Origin: Funneliformis mosseae
Lineage: Eukaryota > Glomeromycota > Glomeromycetes > Glomerales > Glomeraceae
DNA length: 12,095 bases
Assembly: GCA_910592005.1 (NCBI GenBank)
Contig: CAJVPP010003271.1
Span: 1-12,095 of the forward strand
Reading direction: 5' to 3'
The notes beneath the pieces are model-generated. The model was not told the DNA's origin. It searched no databases and saw only the letters and a list, made by a program, of their open reading frames with translations. How positions within the stretch are numbered: position 1 is the first letter of the stretch; the number at the start of each line of letters is the position of its first letter. This document shows, piece by piece, positions 1 through 7,839 of this stretch. The translations under genes were made by a program, and so were the position numbers.

Positions 1-507
1 AATGATTTTATCGATTATAATGTTTTTAAAGAATTTTAGCAGTTTGTAGCAAGTATATTATAATAAAATATCAGATTTATTTTTATTCGATTACAAGTAT
101 ATCGAGGGTTTATATAAGGTTCACATCCAGCTATGTACATATTCACATGTATGTAAGGGATTTTCCAATGGCATAATTTGGTTAAATTAGTTCGAGATCA
201 TATAATAGCTAATCAGAGGTATGATCGCTAGAAATTCGGAGTATAAGATGATTTTAATACAGACTGTGTAGATATTTCGTGATTAACAGGGATCTACCAG
301 CTAATTTTATGATAAAATCTTTCTGGCGAGTCCTGCAATAAAGTAACATCACATCACCAATATACAGTATACATTTGGTTAAAACGACTCGCAAACTATT
401 TTATTTATTAATCATAAGAAATAGCAAAGATAAACTAAAAAAACATTTTGATATATAGCGCAGTAGTCATGTAGCATGAACTATAATTCATGCAATCTGC
501 AAAGAAT
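1..507. other. AT-rich flank with no gene seen
   Basis: I see no convincing coding frame, tRNA or other RNA gene here. The stretch lies downstream of the minus-strand RING/coiled-coil pseudogene, whose stop codon is at 508-510. AATAAA-like polyadenylation signals read on the minus strand (TTTATT on plus, about 400-409) lie about 100 bases past that stop. They could be its 3' end signal, but such words are frequent in AT-rich DNA. Confidence 0.4.
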
Positions 508-647
508 TTATGGTTCCCGAGTAAAATAAGATATAATACTTTTGATTTGAGTACCTGTAAGCTTTGAAATATTATCCGCACTATAGGATTGAACCCTCTT
601 GACTTTTTTAATCCCTATTTTACTGAACAATTCGAAAATATTTCTTA

Positions 648-655
648 CCTTCTAT
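648..655. repeat. hAT target-site duplication, left copy
   Basis: CCTTCTAT directly abuts the left inverted repeat. The right copy is CCTTCTGT. The single difference (A for G) is a transition. The right copy fits the interrupted reading frame (a CAG codon on minus), so the left copy is probably the mutated one. Confidence 0.88.
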
Positions 656-671
656 TAGAGGTGTGATCTGT
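656..671 (+). repeat. hAT left terminal inverted repeat
   Basis: TAGAGGTGTGATCTGT. It pairs with the right end over 16 bases, with one extra T in the right copy. Confidence 0.88.
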
Positions 672-815
672 TCATTCGAAATCCGGTCATCCGATCAAAA
701 TTCGGATTAAATTACAGTACGGATATGATTATTTTTGATCAAATAATATACGGATTTAAAAACTTTAAACAGATTTTCACTAAATTATCCGTATAATCTG
801 TTGATCTGATGAATA
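672..815. promoter_or_regulatory. Left subterminal ACGGAT/ATCCG motif cluster of the hAT element
   Basis: Several copies of ATCCG or its complement CGGAT occur in both orientations (ATCCGGT, ATCCGATC, TTCGGATT, ACGGATAT, ACGGATTT, ATCCGTAT). hAT elements are known to carry such short subterminal repeats as transposase binding sites. The transposase promoter must also lie between here and 968. Confidence 0.6.
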
Positions 816-1264
816 GTAATATATATGTTATAGTACTGATTGTACCGTATATGTTGTATAAAAATTTCCTGAAATGTAAATTTAATTGTAATTAGTTACT
901 ATATAAAGAATGTAGAATAAATGCAGAATTCTTTCATGTTGTTAAACACGTTGAACCAATAAAAATAATGGTTAATAAAGTAGAAGAACCTCATAATGAT
1001 AATAGTGACACTGAACTAGAGCAACCAAACCATAAAAAGGTTAAGCTAAATAAAATCTGTGGAGGAAGTAAAGTTAGAAGTTGGATCTGGAAATACTTTG
1101 AACCTGGTTTTAAAGAAGGAGTAAGGTATGCAGTTTGTCAAGTAGCAATAATAGTTAGAAAGAAATGTGAAAAAACCTATAAGGTTGGTACATCTACTAG
1201 TAATTGCTCTGAACATCTTGCAAATATTCATGGAATAACTAAGGAGCAAGAGGAAGCTAATGTT

Positions 1265-1342
1265 GTAAGTGTATTTTCAATAATTAACGTTAATTAATTT
1301 TATAAATATAATAATTAAAAAGTTTTTTTTTTTAAAAAAAAG
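1265..1342 (+). other. Intron 1 of the hAT transposase
   Basis: The donor is GTAAGTG after codon GTT at 1262-1264. The acceptor is a long T then A tract ending in AG at 1341-1342. Splicing is phase 0 and puts exon 2 in exactly the frame of the downstream RNase H-like segment (1508-1801). Confidence 0.7.
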
Positions 1343-2068
1343 GATGCAAATTGAAATCAGAACATTGTAAAAGTATTTTCCAAAAAAACTCATCATCAAG
1401 AATCGCGTCAGCTTGAATTATGTTAGTATCTTGCAGATTGGATTATATGTGGCTCTCAGCCACTTATTGTTATTTTAAATCCAGCATTTAAAAGATTAAT
1501 TTCTCAATTGGATTCAAGATTTCAAATTCCAAATCCAAAATATATGAAAAAGCTTATTCATCAGGCATATAATTATTCGTTGCCATTAATCATAAAAAGA
1601 TTAGAAAAGGATGCTAATTCAGTATCCTTAACTTGTGATCTTTGGACAGGAAGAAACCGCCAAGGATTTTTAAGAATAACATGTTCATATCTTGATCCTG
1701 AATTTCAACTTCACGAAATTGTACTTTCAGTTGAATATATTTCTTATCCTCATATTGCAGAAAATATTGAAGATTCATTACTTGCAGTATTCGATAAGTA
1801 GAAACTTCAAGATAAAGTTTTTATAATAACAACAGACAACGGATCCAATATGCAAAAGGCTATCAAAGATATGGAATCAATAACAAATAACATTTTATAG
1901 CAGCCCTGCAGTACACACACTTTGCAGCTTGTAGTAGGAAAAAGCTTAAATCCTATTAAGGTATTAATTGGACGTGCAAAACGTTTCATCGATTTCTTTT
2001 TAAGACTAAAGCAATCAGAACGCCTTGAAAAAATCCAAAGACGATTTATGCAGCCAGTAAATGAACGG

Positions 2069-2242
2069 GTTATTGTTTATTAATTTTATTGTGCATTTAT
2101 TCATATTCTGTTATAAAGTTTATTTAATTTTAAATTTAATATTAGGATTCAGGATAATCTTCGAGACCACCTATAGTAAGTTTTATTTTTAATTATATTT
2201 ATTAATAAATTTTTATGAAATGTATTTATTTTACTTTTATAG
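2069..2242 (+). other. Probable introns 2 and 3 of the hAT transposase around a 23-base exon
   Basis: The coding frame ends near GAACGG at 2068, followed by an AT-rich, stop-rich stretch. A short coding island at 2153-2175 reads DNLRDHL. It is preceded by ATTCAG and followed by a canonical GTAAGT. The second intron ends TTTTATAG at 2242. Donor 2 (GTTATT) is weak, and the phase into the last exon does not close without an indel, so the boundaries are approximate. Confidence 0.5.
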
Positions 2243-3363
2243 GATACTGGAAAACTACAACATATTTAAGACACGTCATTGTTGATGTATCAACCCGCTG
2301 GAATTCCAGTTACTTGGCTTGGTGTCGGCTTTTAGAGTTAAAAGGATATATTTGTACATTAGAAGCTAATTTGGCTGAGAAAACTGATAAAAATTCCAAA
2401 AAGGATTCTCAACGATTAACGAAAATTATGCTTACAAACGATGAATGGGACTTACTTCGTAACCTAATTCTGATTTTGGGACTTTTTGAGGAAGCGACTA
2501 GGTATCTTGAAGGTAGTAATTATTCTACTCATAGTATAATGAAGCCTTTAATAGCTGAAATTATTAAAAAGCTCACCCCTAATCCTAATGAAGAAAATAC
2601 AAATATTGATATCAAAACTTTGGAAGATATTTTCATATTAGACAAAAATTAAGATAATCCAGCTGATGCTAATAATAATAAAAAACAGTGTCAGAAAAAA
2701 ATAAATTTAGATAAACCTATGCAAACTTCGGGAATGTTAAAAACAGTAAAAAGTATATTGTATCAAGCAATGCTTTTTTATTGGAAAGAAGATCGCGAAA
2801 TATCATACTTACCATCAATACTTGATCCTCAAATTAAAAAGCTTGATTTTGCACCTTATGAAATGGAACGGACTCTTTATTCTTTAAAAGAGAAATATGA
2901 TGACATAAAATTTAGTATGTTATTACATTCACCTTCACAATCTCCCCAATCTCCTACACCTCCTGCTCTTTCTGCTCCTTTTATTACTACTCTAACACTA
3001 TCTACACTTTACCAGTCGACACTCTTTGATATTTTTAAATGCCAACAACCTGTTAGCCAAAATGAACTTGACGAATACCTTGCTATTTCACAAGTACCAT
3101 TTAATACTGATCCATTTTTCTGGTAGAGAATTAACAAAGAAAGGTTTCCAATATTGAGTGAACTGAAATGCGCTTACCTTTTAGTATGTGCTACTTCAAC
3201 TCCTAGTGAATGGTTGTTTTCAGATTGTGGAAATTTAATGGATTCTAAAAGAACACGTATTAGTTCAGAGTATTTTAAAAGAATAATGTTTTTAAAAAGG
3301 AATTATAATATTTTGGATAGTATACACAAACCACCTGAAAATCAAGTAATTAATATTGTGTAA

Positions 3364-3507
3364 ATATGTATAGCAGATAATATAATAGCTAATGTAAATT
3401 TTATAATAATAGTAATAGTAATAAAGCTAAAACATTAAAAAAATAGAACGTAAAAAAAAAATTTTATTTAAGTGTGACAAAAAGATGCTTTGTACTAAAG
3501 TAATCTG
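3364..3507 (+). other. AT-rich 3' region of the hAT transposase gene
   Basis: This non-coding stretch follows the stop codon at 3361-3363 and has A/T runs and TAATAATAG-like short repeats. It presumably holds the transposase 3' UTR. No separate gene is seen. Confidence 0.4.
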
Positions 3508-3682
3508 ATCAAACGGTCAAAATCCGTTCAAATCCGTTCAAATCTGAAAATTACGGATTATTTGTTCATAATCTGGATAATTCATATAATTATACGGATG
3601 GATTTTTTTTTTTTGAACGGATAAGGATCCACATACGGATTCAATTTTTTTGACTAAATGCAATCTGGATTATCCGGACTTG
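3508..3682. promoter_or_regulatory. Right subterminal ACGGAT/ATCCGT motif cluster of the hAT element
   Basis: It starts with three head-to-tail copies of an 11-bp unit (AAATCCGTTCA, the last degenerate), about 3519-3546. ACGGAT words then recur (ACGGATTA, ACGGATGGAT, ACGGATAAGG, ACGGATTC), and ATCCGGAC lies next to the inverted repeat. These are likely transposase-binding repeats, mirroring the left end. Confidence 0.62.
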
Positions 3683-3699
3683 ACAGAATCACACCTCTA
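3683..3699 (-). repeat. hAT right terminal inverted repeat
   Basis: Reverse-complemented it reads TAGAGGTGTGATTCTGT, the same as the left end apart from one extra T. On the minus strand its first bases supply the accidental stop (GTG TGA) that now ends the interrupted RING/coiled-coil frame at 3689. Confidence 0.87.
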
Positions 3700-3707
3700 C
3701 CTTCTGT
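3700..3707. repeat. hAT target-site duplication, right copy
   Basis: CCTTCTGT directly abuts the right inverted repeat and matches the left copy at 7 of 8 positions. It belongs to codons of the interrupted minus-strand gene. Confidence 0.88.
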
Positions 3708-4136
3708 GTCTTCTTACGTAAATTTTCTTTTGTAATGTTTGAAAGATGTTTTAAAATTGCATTATATACCTGGATCCTAACCTGTTGATCTTTAACCCTC
3801 TTATCATTATCTTTAACATTCTTAACACTTTTTTCAAATCGTTCAGCATAGTAGTACCAACAGTGAATTTCCTCTTGATAAGCTTGAGTTACACGCTTTT
3901 CAGCCTTAATTTCTTTTTGGAATAATTGAGCTAAATTCTGCAAGATCGAACTCCCAGAACCCTCATCCTCATTATTGGTTTCAGTAGTCTCCCCCTTAAT
4001 AGATGTAGATAATTCATGTAATAATCCTCGAAATCTTTCCTGTTCACGATTGGTTCTTGAGGATATTTCTCTTGATGATCGAATTTGTGTATTAGCAATG
4101 TCATCTTTAGTTGTTTAATTAGTCGAATTATTCATC

Positions 4137-4218
4137 CTTCAATCATAGATTTCAGGGAATGAACAGAATGAAAGGTGAGTGTGATTACTACATATTCCAT
4201 TTTTACTTCATTACCTAC
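4137..4218 (-). other. Probable 82-bp spliceosomal intron of the RING/coiled-coil gene
   Basis: On the minus strand the exon ends ...ATAAG, followed by GTAGGTAATG. The intron ends ...CTATGATTGAAG before GATGAATAAT. The intron itself carries several stops in the incoming frame. Joining the exons (phase 2, giving ATA AGG) keeps the frame into the downstream coiled-coil segment. The donor four bases further in would keep an in-frame TAG and is rejected. Confidence 0.65.
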
Positions 4219-4793
4219 CTTATTTGAGAACTATGATTGTTATTCCCATCATCATCATTTTCAGCATCATCGATGATATCTGATAGCTCTGGTATCTCTT
4301 TCACATATGCAATTGGACTTGTCGCTTAATCATACGTAGTAATTTCGGTTCTCTTTCCTCCCTGACCTGCAAGAGAATCTTCGTCTTCTATAGTATCATC
4401 ATTTAAGGGGTCTTTTTTTCTGAAATCCTTATTCTTAGACACTATGTGATACTTACCAGAAGCTAGTGAAAGTTCCTCCCTAATAAGTTCGATAGGTGAT
4501 ATACAACTAGAAATAGGACATAAGGAAAAACGTGTTTCTGATCATACAATATGTTTTTCAAAACATATTTGATGGTATATATGTCCACATAATAATACTG
4601 TGAATGAATGAAGTGGTAAGGGTAAGGTAAGAATTTCTTTATTGCAGAAGTGGCAAGGATTAAGTTTCGGAATATGTTCATCAGTTATTTCAGAAGTATT
4701 TCTTAGAAAATTTAACGAAAGTGCTTTAAGTTGAAAAATCTTTGTATCATTCGCATGAATTTCTGAAGAACTTGCTAGTAGTTCGCTAGTCAT

Positions 4794-5302
4794 GCTGTTA
4801 AATCATAAAGAAGATTTCTCATCCTTTTTTCCCTACATAAATATTTTTTTCATATATCAAGACTAAAACGAAATTAGCCTACCCCGAGAAAATTTATCTC
4901 AGAAATAAACATCTCGGAAATGAGCATCTCAGAAATGGATATTTCGGAAATGAGCATCACAGAATGAAGATCACGAATAAATCAGGATCAATGATGAAAA
5001 GATATGTATAATACCAATTAATTAGTATTGTTCGATCTTGCCATAGCAGATAAAAAGACTATCTCACCTTATCTTTATGTTATAACCCTTTTCAAACATA
5101 TGTCACAAAAAGACTACTATACTCCCAGTTAAGGTTACGATCATTACAAAACATGAAGCCCCTGAAACAAATATGGCAATTCCTCCTAAAGATCTTTGAT
5201 CGAAGAAGAAAAGCTTTCTAATTATTTTTATATATCAACTCTAAAAAATATTTCACTAAACACTGGCTTATCTCCCGCAGTACTAAAGCATAAGTGAGGA
5301 AT
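4794..5302. other. Intergenic region between two minus-strand pseudogenes
   Basis: It lies upstream of the RING/coiled-coil gene start (4793) and downstream of the recombinase stop (5303). It should contain the promoter of the first and the 3' end of the second. Apart from the 15-bp tandem repeat at 4896-4969 I see no gene or RNA. Confidence 0.45.
4896..4969 (+). repeat. 15-bp minisatellite, five degenerate units
   Basis: Units start at 4896, 4911, 4926, 4941 and 4956 (the last has 14 bases), with consensus ATCTCAGAAATGAGC. Because 15 is a multiple of three the array stays open in one plus-strand frame, reading a Met-Ser-Ile-Ser-Glu-like pentapeptide repeat that ends at TGA. No start context or flanking gene supports translation. 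A further worn unit may precede it (4881-4895). Confidence 0.8.
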
Positions 5303-6587
5303 TTATTTCTGAATTTTAGCTAACATTGCATCAATTTCAGCTAACATTGAATCCATTTCCATAGTCTGAGACTTTTGAGGGTCAGGTTGGGGTTTTAAAC
5401 CATTTGCCTCAGGAACAGATTCAGATTCATGATCAGATTTATGGCCAGATTCAGGACCATCGTCTTCTAACTCAGTATCACCCATAGCATAATTATCACC
5501 TGCATCAAGATGGTCAGATTCTTGCCTTAATGCGATTCTCGAAAGCAGTTTAAGATGTTGAGGAGTTGGATTCTTACCATCATGAATTCTGGAAGCGTGT
5601 TTACTTCCATAATCTCTTAATTTTTTAGGTATAGTTCTATAAGGTTCTTGCTTCAAGAATTCATTAAATGGTCAAGCATTACGAGTTCCACTTTTAGTAA
5701 AGATAGGGTCAGATAACTTTTTAGCCTTAATTGCATCTTGAATCCAGGTGAGTAATTTTCTGGCACGTTTTGGATTCTTCTCCATAGAAAGAAATGGCTG
5801 AGGATCAGGATTCTTCTTCTTTTCTCCTCTACTCTTTAAATAACCTGTATAGTATCAAGAATAGTCTTCTTTATACCATAATGGAATGTTCGAAGAGTCC
5901 AGTTCATAATAATTGATTTAGAGAGATCTTACTTCCGCAGGTCTCATACTCAACATCACTATCATATCTGCAAGATTCTCTCTAGTAGAAATTTTGGAAA
6001 TATCCATATTCTGAATTCTTTTACTCACATTTGTTAAGGAGAAATGTATGGGAATTTCTGTCTGGATTAGCCATTCACTTTTTAGTTTGTTCTTTCTGAA
6101 TTTTATTAGAATCTTGGATAAGATCCTTGTCTTTGGTAAATTCTTCAATAATTGCAGGATCTATATCACCTTTTGCTAACTTCATACAGAATGTTGACTG
6201 GTGTAAGACACTGGTAATGATCTCCTTTTCATCTTTATTTTTCAGACCCACTGCTCAATGATTAGCGATAATGTCTACAAAATCACTGGCCTTAGTACAG
6301 TATTTTGCCCTTTCCTCTATGGTAAGCTTTCCCTTTCTTTTGTCTGGTAAGAGAGTCTCTATTTTTTCTTTACTAAATAAATATTTAGATTTAATAAGAG
6401 CTACCTTAATACATTTACGAGCCATCCAATCAGGAAGCAAAGCATCAAGTTTGGAAGCAGTTTTGCTTAATTGTTCTGAAGTGGAGTCAGCTGACAGATT
6501 ATGCTTTTCTAAGAACTGCTCTAAGACAGCAGTATAGTTATTAGTTTTAGGTTTTCGAGTCTTTGAAGCGGTTGCTTTAGTAGCCAT
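5303..6587 (-). pseudogene. Tyrosine recombinase (Crypton-like) pseudogene
   Basis: Tyrosine recombinases cut and rejoin DNA through a catalytic Tyr and conserved Arg/His/Lys residues. Cryptons are eukaryotic transposons that encode one. The chosen start is the ATG at 6585-6587 (MATKATASKTRKPK), because the longer frame upstream to 6671 is AT-rich and low in information. In order: a Lys-rich N-terminus; a helical core-binding-like region (EQFLEKHNLSA to about 6258); a catalytic part with MRPAEVRSL (Arg codon 5942-5944), KKLRDYGSKHAS (Arg 5615-5617, His 5597-5599) and AGDNYAMGD (Tyr 5489-5491, proposed nucleophile); then an acidic tail and a heptad-like end (MDSMLAEIDAMLAKIQ). Breaks are stops at 6255 TGA, 5918 TAA, 5855 TGA and 5672 TGA, and a one-base frameshift in an A-rich run near 6075-6095. 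Total length is about 428 codons. The family call rests on motif spacing; no search was possible. The gene is on the same strand as the RING/coiled-coil gene, 509 bp away. Confidence 0.72.
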
Positions 6588-6783
6588 ATCAATGATAAGT
6601 AGATTAGTAGAATTTTTTTGGTATATGTACATTAAGAAAATCAAATCTTTAAAATAAAAAATAATTCCCATTTCTTCAGAAGACGTGTCATATTTTTGAA
6701 TATTTATCAGATCTATCTATAATAAAAAATGAAGAGAAGTTTGACGTATATTAATCTTAATAACTTTACCAAAAAGAAGTACT
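6588..6783. promoter_or_regulatory. Divergent intergenic region (recombinase / small zinc genes)
   Basis: About 200 AT-rich bases separate the minus-strand recombinase start (6587) from the plus-strand small Cys/His gene (6784). Promoters for both must lie here. The part from 6691 is repeated in front of the second small gene. Confidence 0.45.
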
Positions 6784-6786
6784 ATG
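6691..6786 (+). repeat. Duplicated leader, copy 1
   Basis: It begins TATTTTTGAATAT, contains GTATATTAATCTTAA, and ends with AGAAGTACTATG, which includes the start codon of the first small gene. The same order is found at 7111-7192, where about ten bases (around TATCAGATCT) are absent. It is probably promoter/5' leader duplicated together with the gene. Confidence 0.75.
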
Positions 6787-7068
6787 AATCTTGGTGGAAA
6801 TACAGCTGATTCAGAAGAATCTAAAAAGATCGCTTCTAATTTACCATCTTGGTTTTGCCAATATATAAAAAAAGATGGATCTATCTGCGGAAAAAGATGC
6901 TTGCACGAGGCTGGATATGTCAGACATTATAAGTCACCATCTAAAAAAAGATATGTATTTTATAATAAGCTGACATATTCCCAGACTGACTTTGGTACAG
7001 ATCATGCTAAACCTGTTTATAAGAAAAACTGGCTAGAGAGACATAAAAAAAAAATAAAGATGATATAG
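6784..7068 (+). CDS. Small Cys/His-rich protein, tandem copy 1 (degenerate metal sites)
   Basis: 94 residues, function unknown. The first metal-site pattern C25-x9-C35-x3-C39-x8-H48 is complete (CQYIKKDGSICGKRC ... RHYKS). Where the sister copies have C-x2-C, this one has Tyr57 and Tyr60, so the second site looks lost. Both changes are Cys to Tyr, each explained by one G-to-A. The end VYKKNWLERHKKK is almost the same as in copy 2. The frame stops just after a run of ten A (about 7045-7054). One extra A would extend it about 33 codons, so a slippage truncation is possible. It has its own duplicated leader, and its ATG is in the same context (AGAAGTACTATG) as copy 2. Confidence 0.55.
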   Translation: MNLGGNTADSEESKKIASNLPSWFCQYIKKDGSICGKRCLHEAGYVRHYKSPSKKRYVFYNKLTYSQTDFGTDHAKPVYKKNWLERHKKKIKMI

Positions 7069-7110
7069 CTTATGCTTCACCATTAAAGTGCTTCGCAGAC
7101 TGGTATAATA

Positions 7111-7192
7111 TATTTTTGAATATCTATAATAAAAATAAAGATAAGTTTAATGTATATTAATCTTAAAAACTTTTCCAGAAAGAAGTACTATG
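7111..7192 (+). repeat. Duplicated leader, copy 2
   Basis: It matches 6691-6786 in order and largely in sequence and ends at the start codon of the second small gene. The first part, GAATATCTATAATAAA (7118-7133), also occurs at 7506-7521, where it forms the first codons of the third small gene. Confidence 0.75.
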
Positions 7193-7444
7193 CCCTTTAG
7201 TCTCTTTGGTAAATACATATCTGATTCAGAAGACGAGAATTATCTAACTTGGCCTTGCTTAAATAAGAAAGATAATGGGTCTATCTGCGAGAAAAGATAC
7301 TTTCGTAAAAGCAGATATATCAGACACTATAAGTCTCTACCAAATAAAATGTGCACATCCTGTAATAAGCCAATCCATTCTCAGACTGGCTTTCGTATGA
7401 TGTATAAGAAAAACTGGCTAGAGAATCACAAAAAGAGTGAGTAG
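7190..7444 (+). CDS. Small Cys/His-rich protein, tandem copy 2
   Basis: 84 residues, function unknown; paralogue of the copy starting 406 bases upstream. First site: C23-x9-C33-x3-Y37-x8-H46, so one ligand (Cys in the other copies) is Tyr, again a possible G-to-A change. The second-site half C55-x2-C58 (CTSCNK) is present, but the following C-x2-H of copy 3 is missing; the frame reads SQTGFRMMYKKNWLENHKK. Basic and hydrophilic, with no signal peptide or membrane segment. Likely a zinc-binding nucleic-acid or protein-binding module, as inference only. The intact frame gives no proof of expression. Confidence 0.55.
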   Translation: MPFSLFGKYISDSEDENYLTWPCLNKKDNGSICEKRYFRKSRYIRHYKSLPNKMCTSCNKPIHSQTGFRMMYKKNWLENHKKSE

Positions 7445-7503
7445 ATTTTGTAACTTTGGCTGAAGATATGGTTACTAAACTGACCCGCTAAAGCAAAGGA
7501 ATT

Positions 7504-7755
7504 ATGAATATCTATAATAAATGTGAAGATGAAGTTTTAAGATTATTAATATCAAAATTACCTCATATAGGTCATTTTATCTGTCAATACATCAAGAGAG
7601 ATAGTTTAATTTGTGGGAAAGGGTGCATGAGTAATTTAGGATGCTCCATACATTTTAAAACCTGTCCTAAAATAATATGCCCTATCTGTAATGAGCGAAC
7701 CTATTCCAAGACTGGAATCTGTAACACACATGGTAGAATTTATAATCATACCTGA
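7504..7755 (+). CDS. Small Cys/His-rich protein, tandem copy 3 (all metal ligands present)
   Basis: 83 residues, function unknown. It is the only copy with every putative ligand: C27-x9-C37-x3-C41-x8-H50, then C59-x2-C62-x10-C73-x2-H76 (CPICNERTYSKTGICNTH). Two four-ligand sites suggest two zinc ions. The N-terminus is unlike the others: its ATG lies in sequence matching the non-coding leader of copies 1 and 2 (GAATATCTATAATAAA), so the true start might differ. It ends 84 bases before the converging primase-helicase pseudogene (stop at 7840). It resembles, from memory, small Cys-rich proteins common in Glomeromycotina genomes, but no search was done. Confidence 0.6.
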   Translation: MNIYNKCEDEVLRLLISKLPHIGHFICQYIKRDSLICGKGCMSNLGCSIHFKTCPKIICPICNERTYSKTGICNTHGRIYNHT

Positions 7756-7839
7756 CGTGAAGGTAAAAAAGTTAAAAATGAAATCAGACATGATCGAGAC
7801 ACCTAGCTGAATAATAATCTGACTAAAGTATTATTTTTC

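Larger units (their letters stand above)
968..3363 (+). pseudogene. hAT transposase (BED finger, RNase H-like core, hATC), decayed
   Basis: This gene would have cut and moved the surrounding element. Exon 1 (968-1264) encodes a BED-type finger ending with H-x4-H in SEHLANIHGI (H83, H88; C57, C67 and C80 before it). An intron follows (1265-1342, GTAAGT to AAAAG, phase 0). The RNase H-like core has the first acidic motif in TCDLWTGRNRQGF and the second in TTDNGSNMQKA, then CSTHTLQL. After two probable further introns (about 2069-2152 and 2176-2242) comes DVSTRWNSSYLAWCRLLELK. The hATC dimerisation part is near 3060-3320, with FPILSELKCAY and ATSTPSEWLFSD; families usually have SER there, so this looks like R to W. 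In-frame stops: 1352 TGA, 1424 TAG, 1799 TAG, 1898 TAG, 2650 TAA, 3124 TAG. A one-base loss near 2266-2270 is also likely. Length and domain order match a full Ac-like transposase. The start is the first ATG before the BED region. Confidence 0.9.
656..3699 (+). mobile_element. hAT superfamily DNA transposon, 3044 bp, complete ends, inactive
   Basis: Both ends are present. The left end starts TAGAGGTGTGATCTGT and the right end, reverse-complemented, starts TAGAGGTGTGATTCTGT. This fits the short TIRs with a TAG/CAG start that are usual for hAT. It is flanked by an 8-bp duplication, CCTTCTAT (648-655) and CCTTCTGT (3700-3707), the target length expected for hAT. It carries one plus-strand transposase gene with BED finger, RNase H-like core and hATC dimerisation region, plus subterminal motif clusters at both ends. 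The transposase has six in-frame stops and a probable frameshift, so the copy is non-autonomous now. It sits inside the minus-strand RING/coiled-coil gene. Confidence 0.93.
508..4793 (-). pseudogene. RING-finger/coiled-coil protein gene, split by a hAT transposon
   Basis: I do not recognise a named gene. The start is the ATG at 4791-4793, with an in-frame stop just upstream at 4803-4805. Exon 1 (4793-4219) encodes a RING-like cluster: C-x2-C in PCHFCNKE, then LLCGHIYHQIC, then CPISSC. RING domains usually bind zinc and recruit E2 ubiquitin-conjugating enzymes, so an E3-ligase-like role is possible but unproven. Next come acidic Asp/Glu/Asn-rich stretches, an 82-bp intron, and a Lys/Glu-rich, probably coiled-coil segment (about 3943-3710). 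After the hAT element the same frame resumes at 647 and ends at 508-510 with a small basic domain (FELFSKIGIKKVKR). Exon 1, exon 2 and the left part, counting one target copy, total 1152 nt or 384 codons. It is broken by in-frame stops at 4542 (TGA), 4326 (TAA) and 4115 (TAA) and by the transposon, so it is presumed dead. The coiled-coil and C-terminal style recalls a repeated Glomeromycotina family; that is from memory only. Confidence 0.75.

Noticed and set aside
1046..1249. Minus-strand frame of 67 codons opposite the BED finger
   Set aside because: It is the antisense shadow of the transposase exon and has no motifs.
1807..1989. Minus-strand frame of 60 codons
   Set aside because: It lies opposite the RNase H-like core of the hAT transposase, which explains the sequence.
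4463..4681. Minus-strand frame of 72 codons overlapping the RING exon
   Set aside because: It is in another frame of the same strand and low in information. The overlapping frame carries the RING ligands.
6271..6537. Plus-strand frame of 88 codons
   Set aside because: It is antisense to the recombinase N-terminal region.
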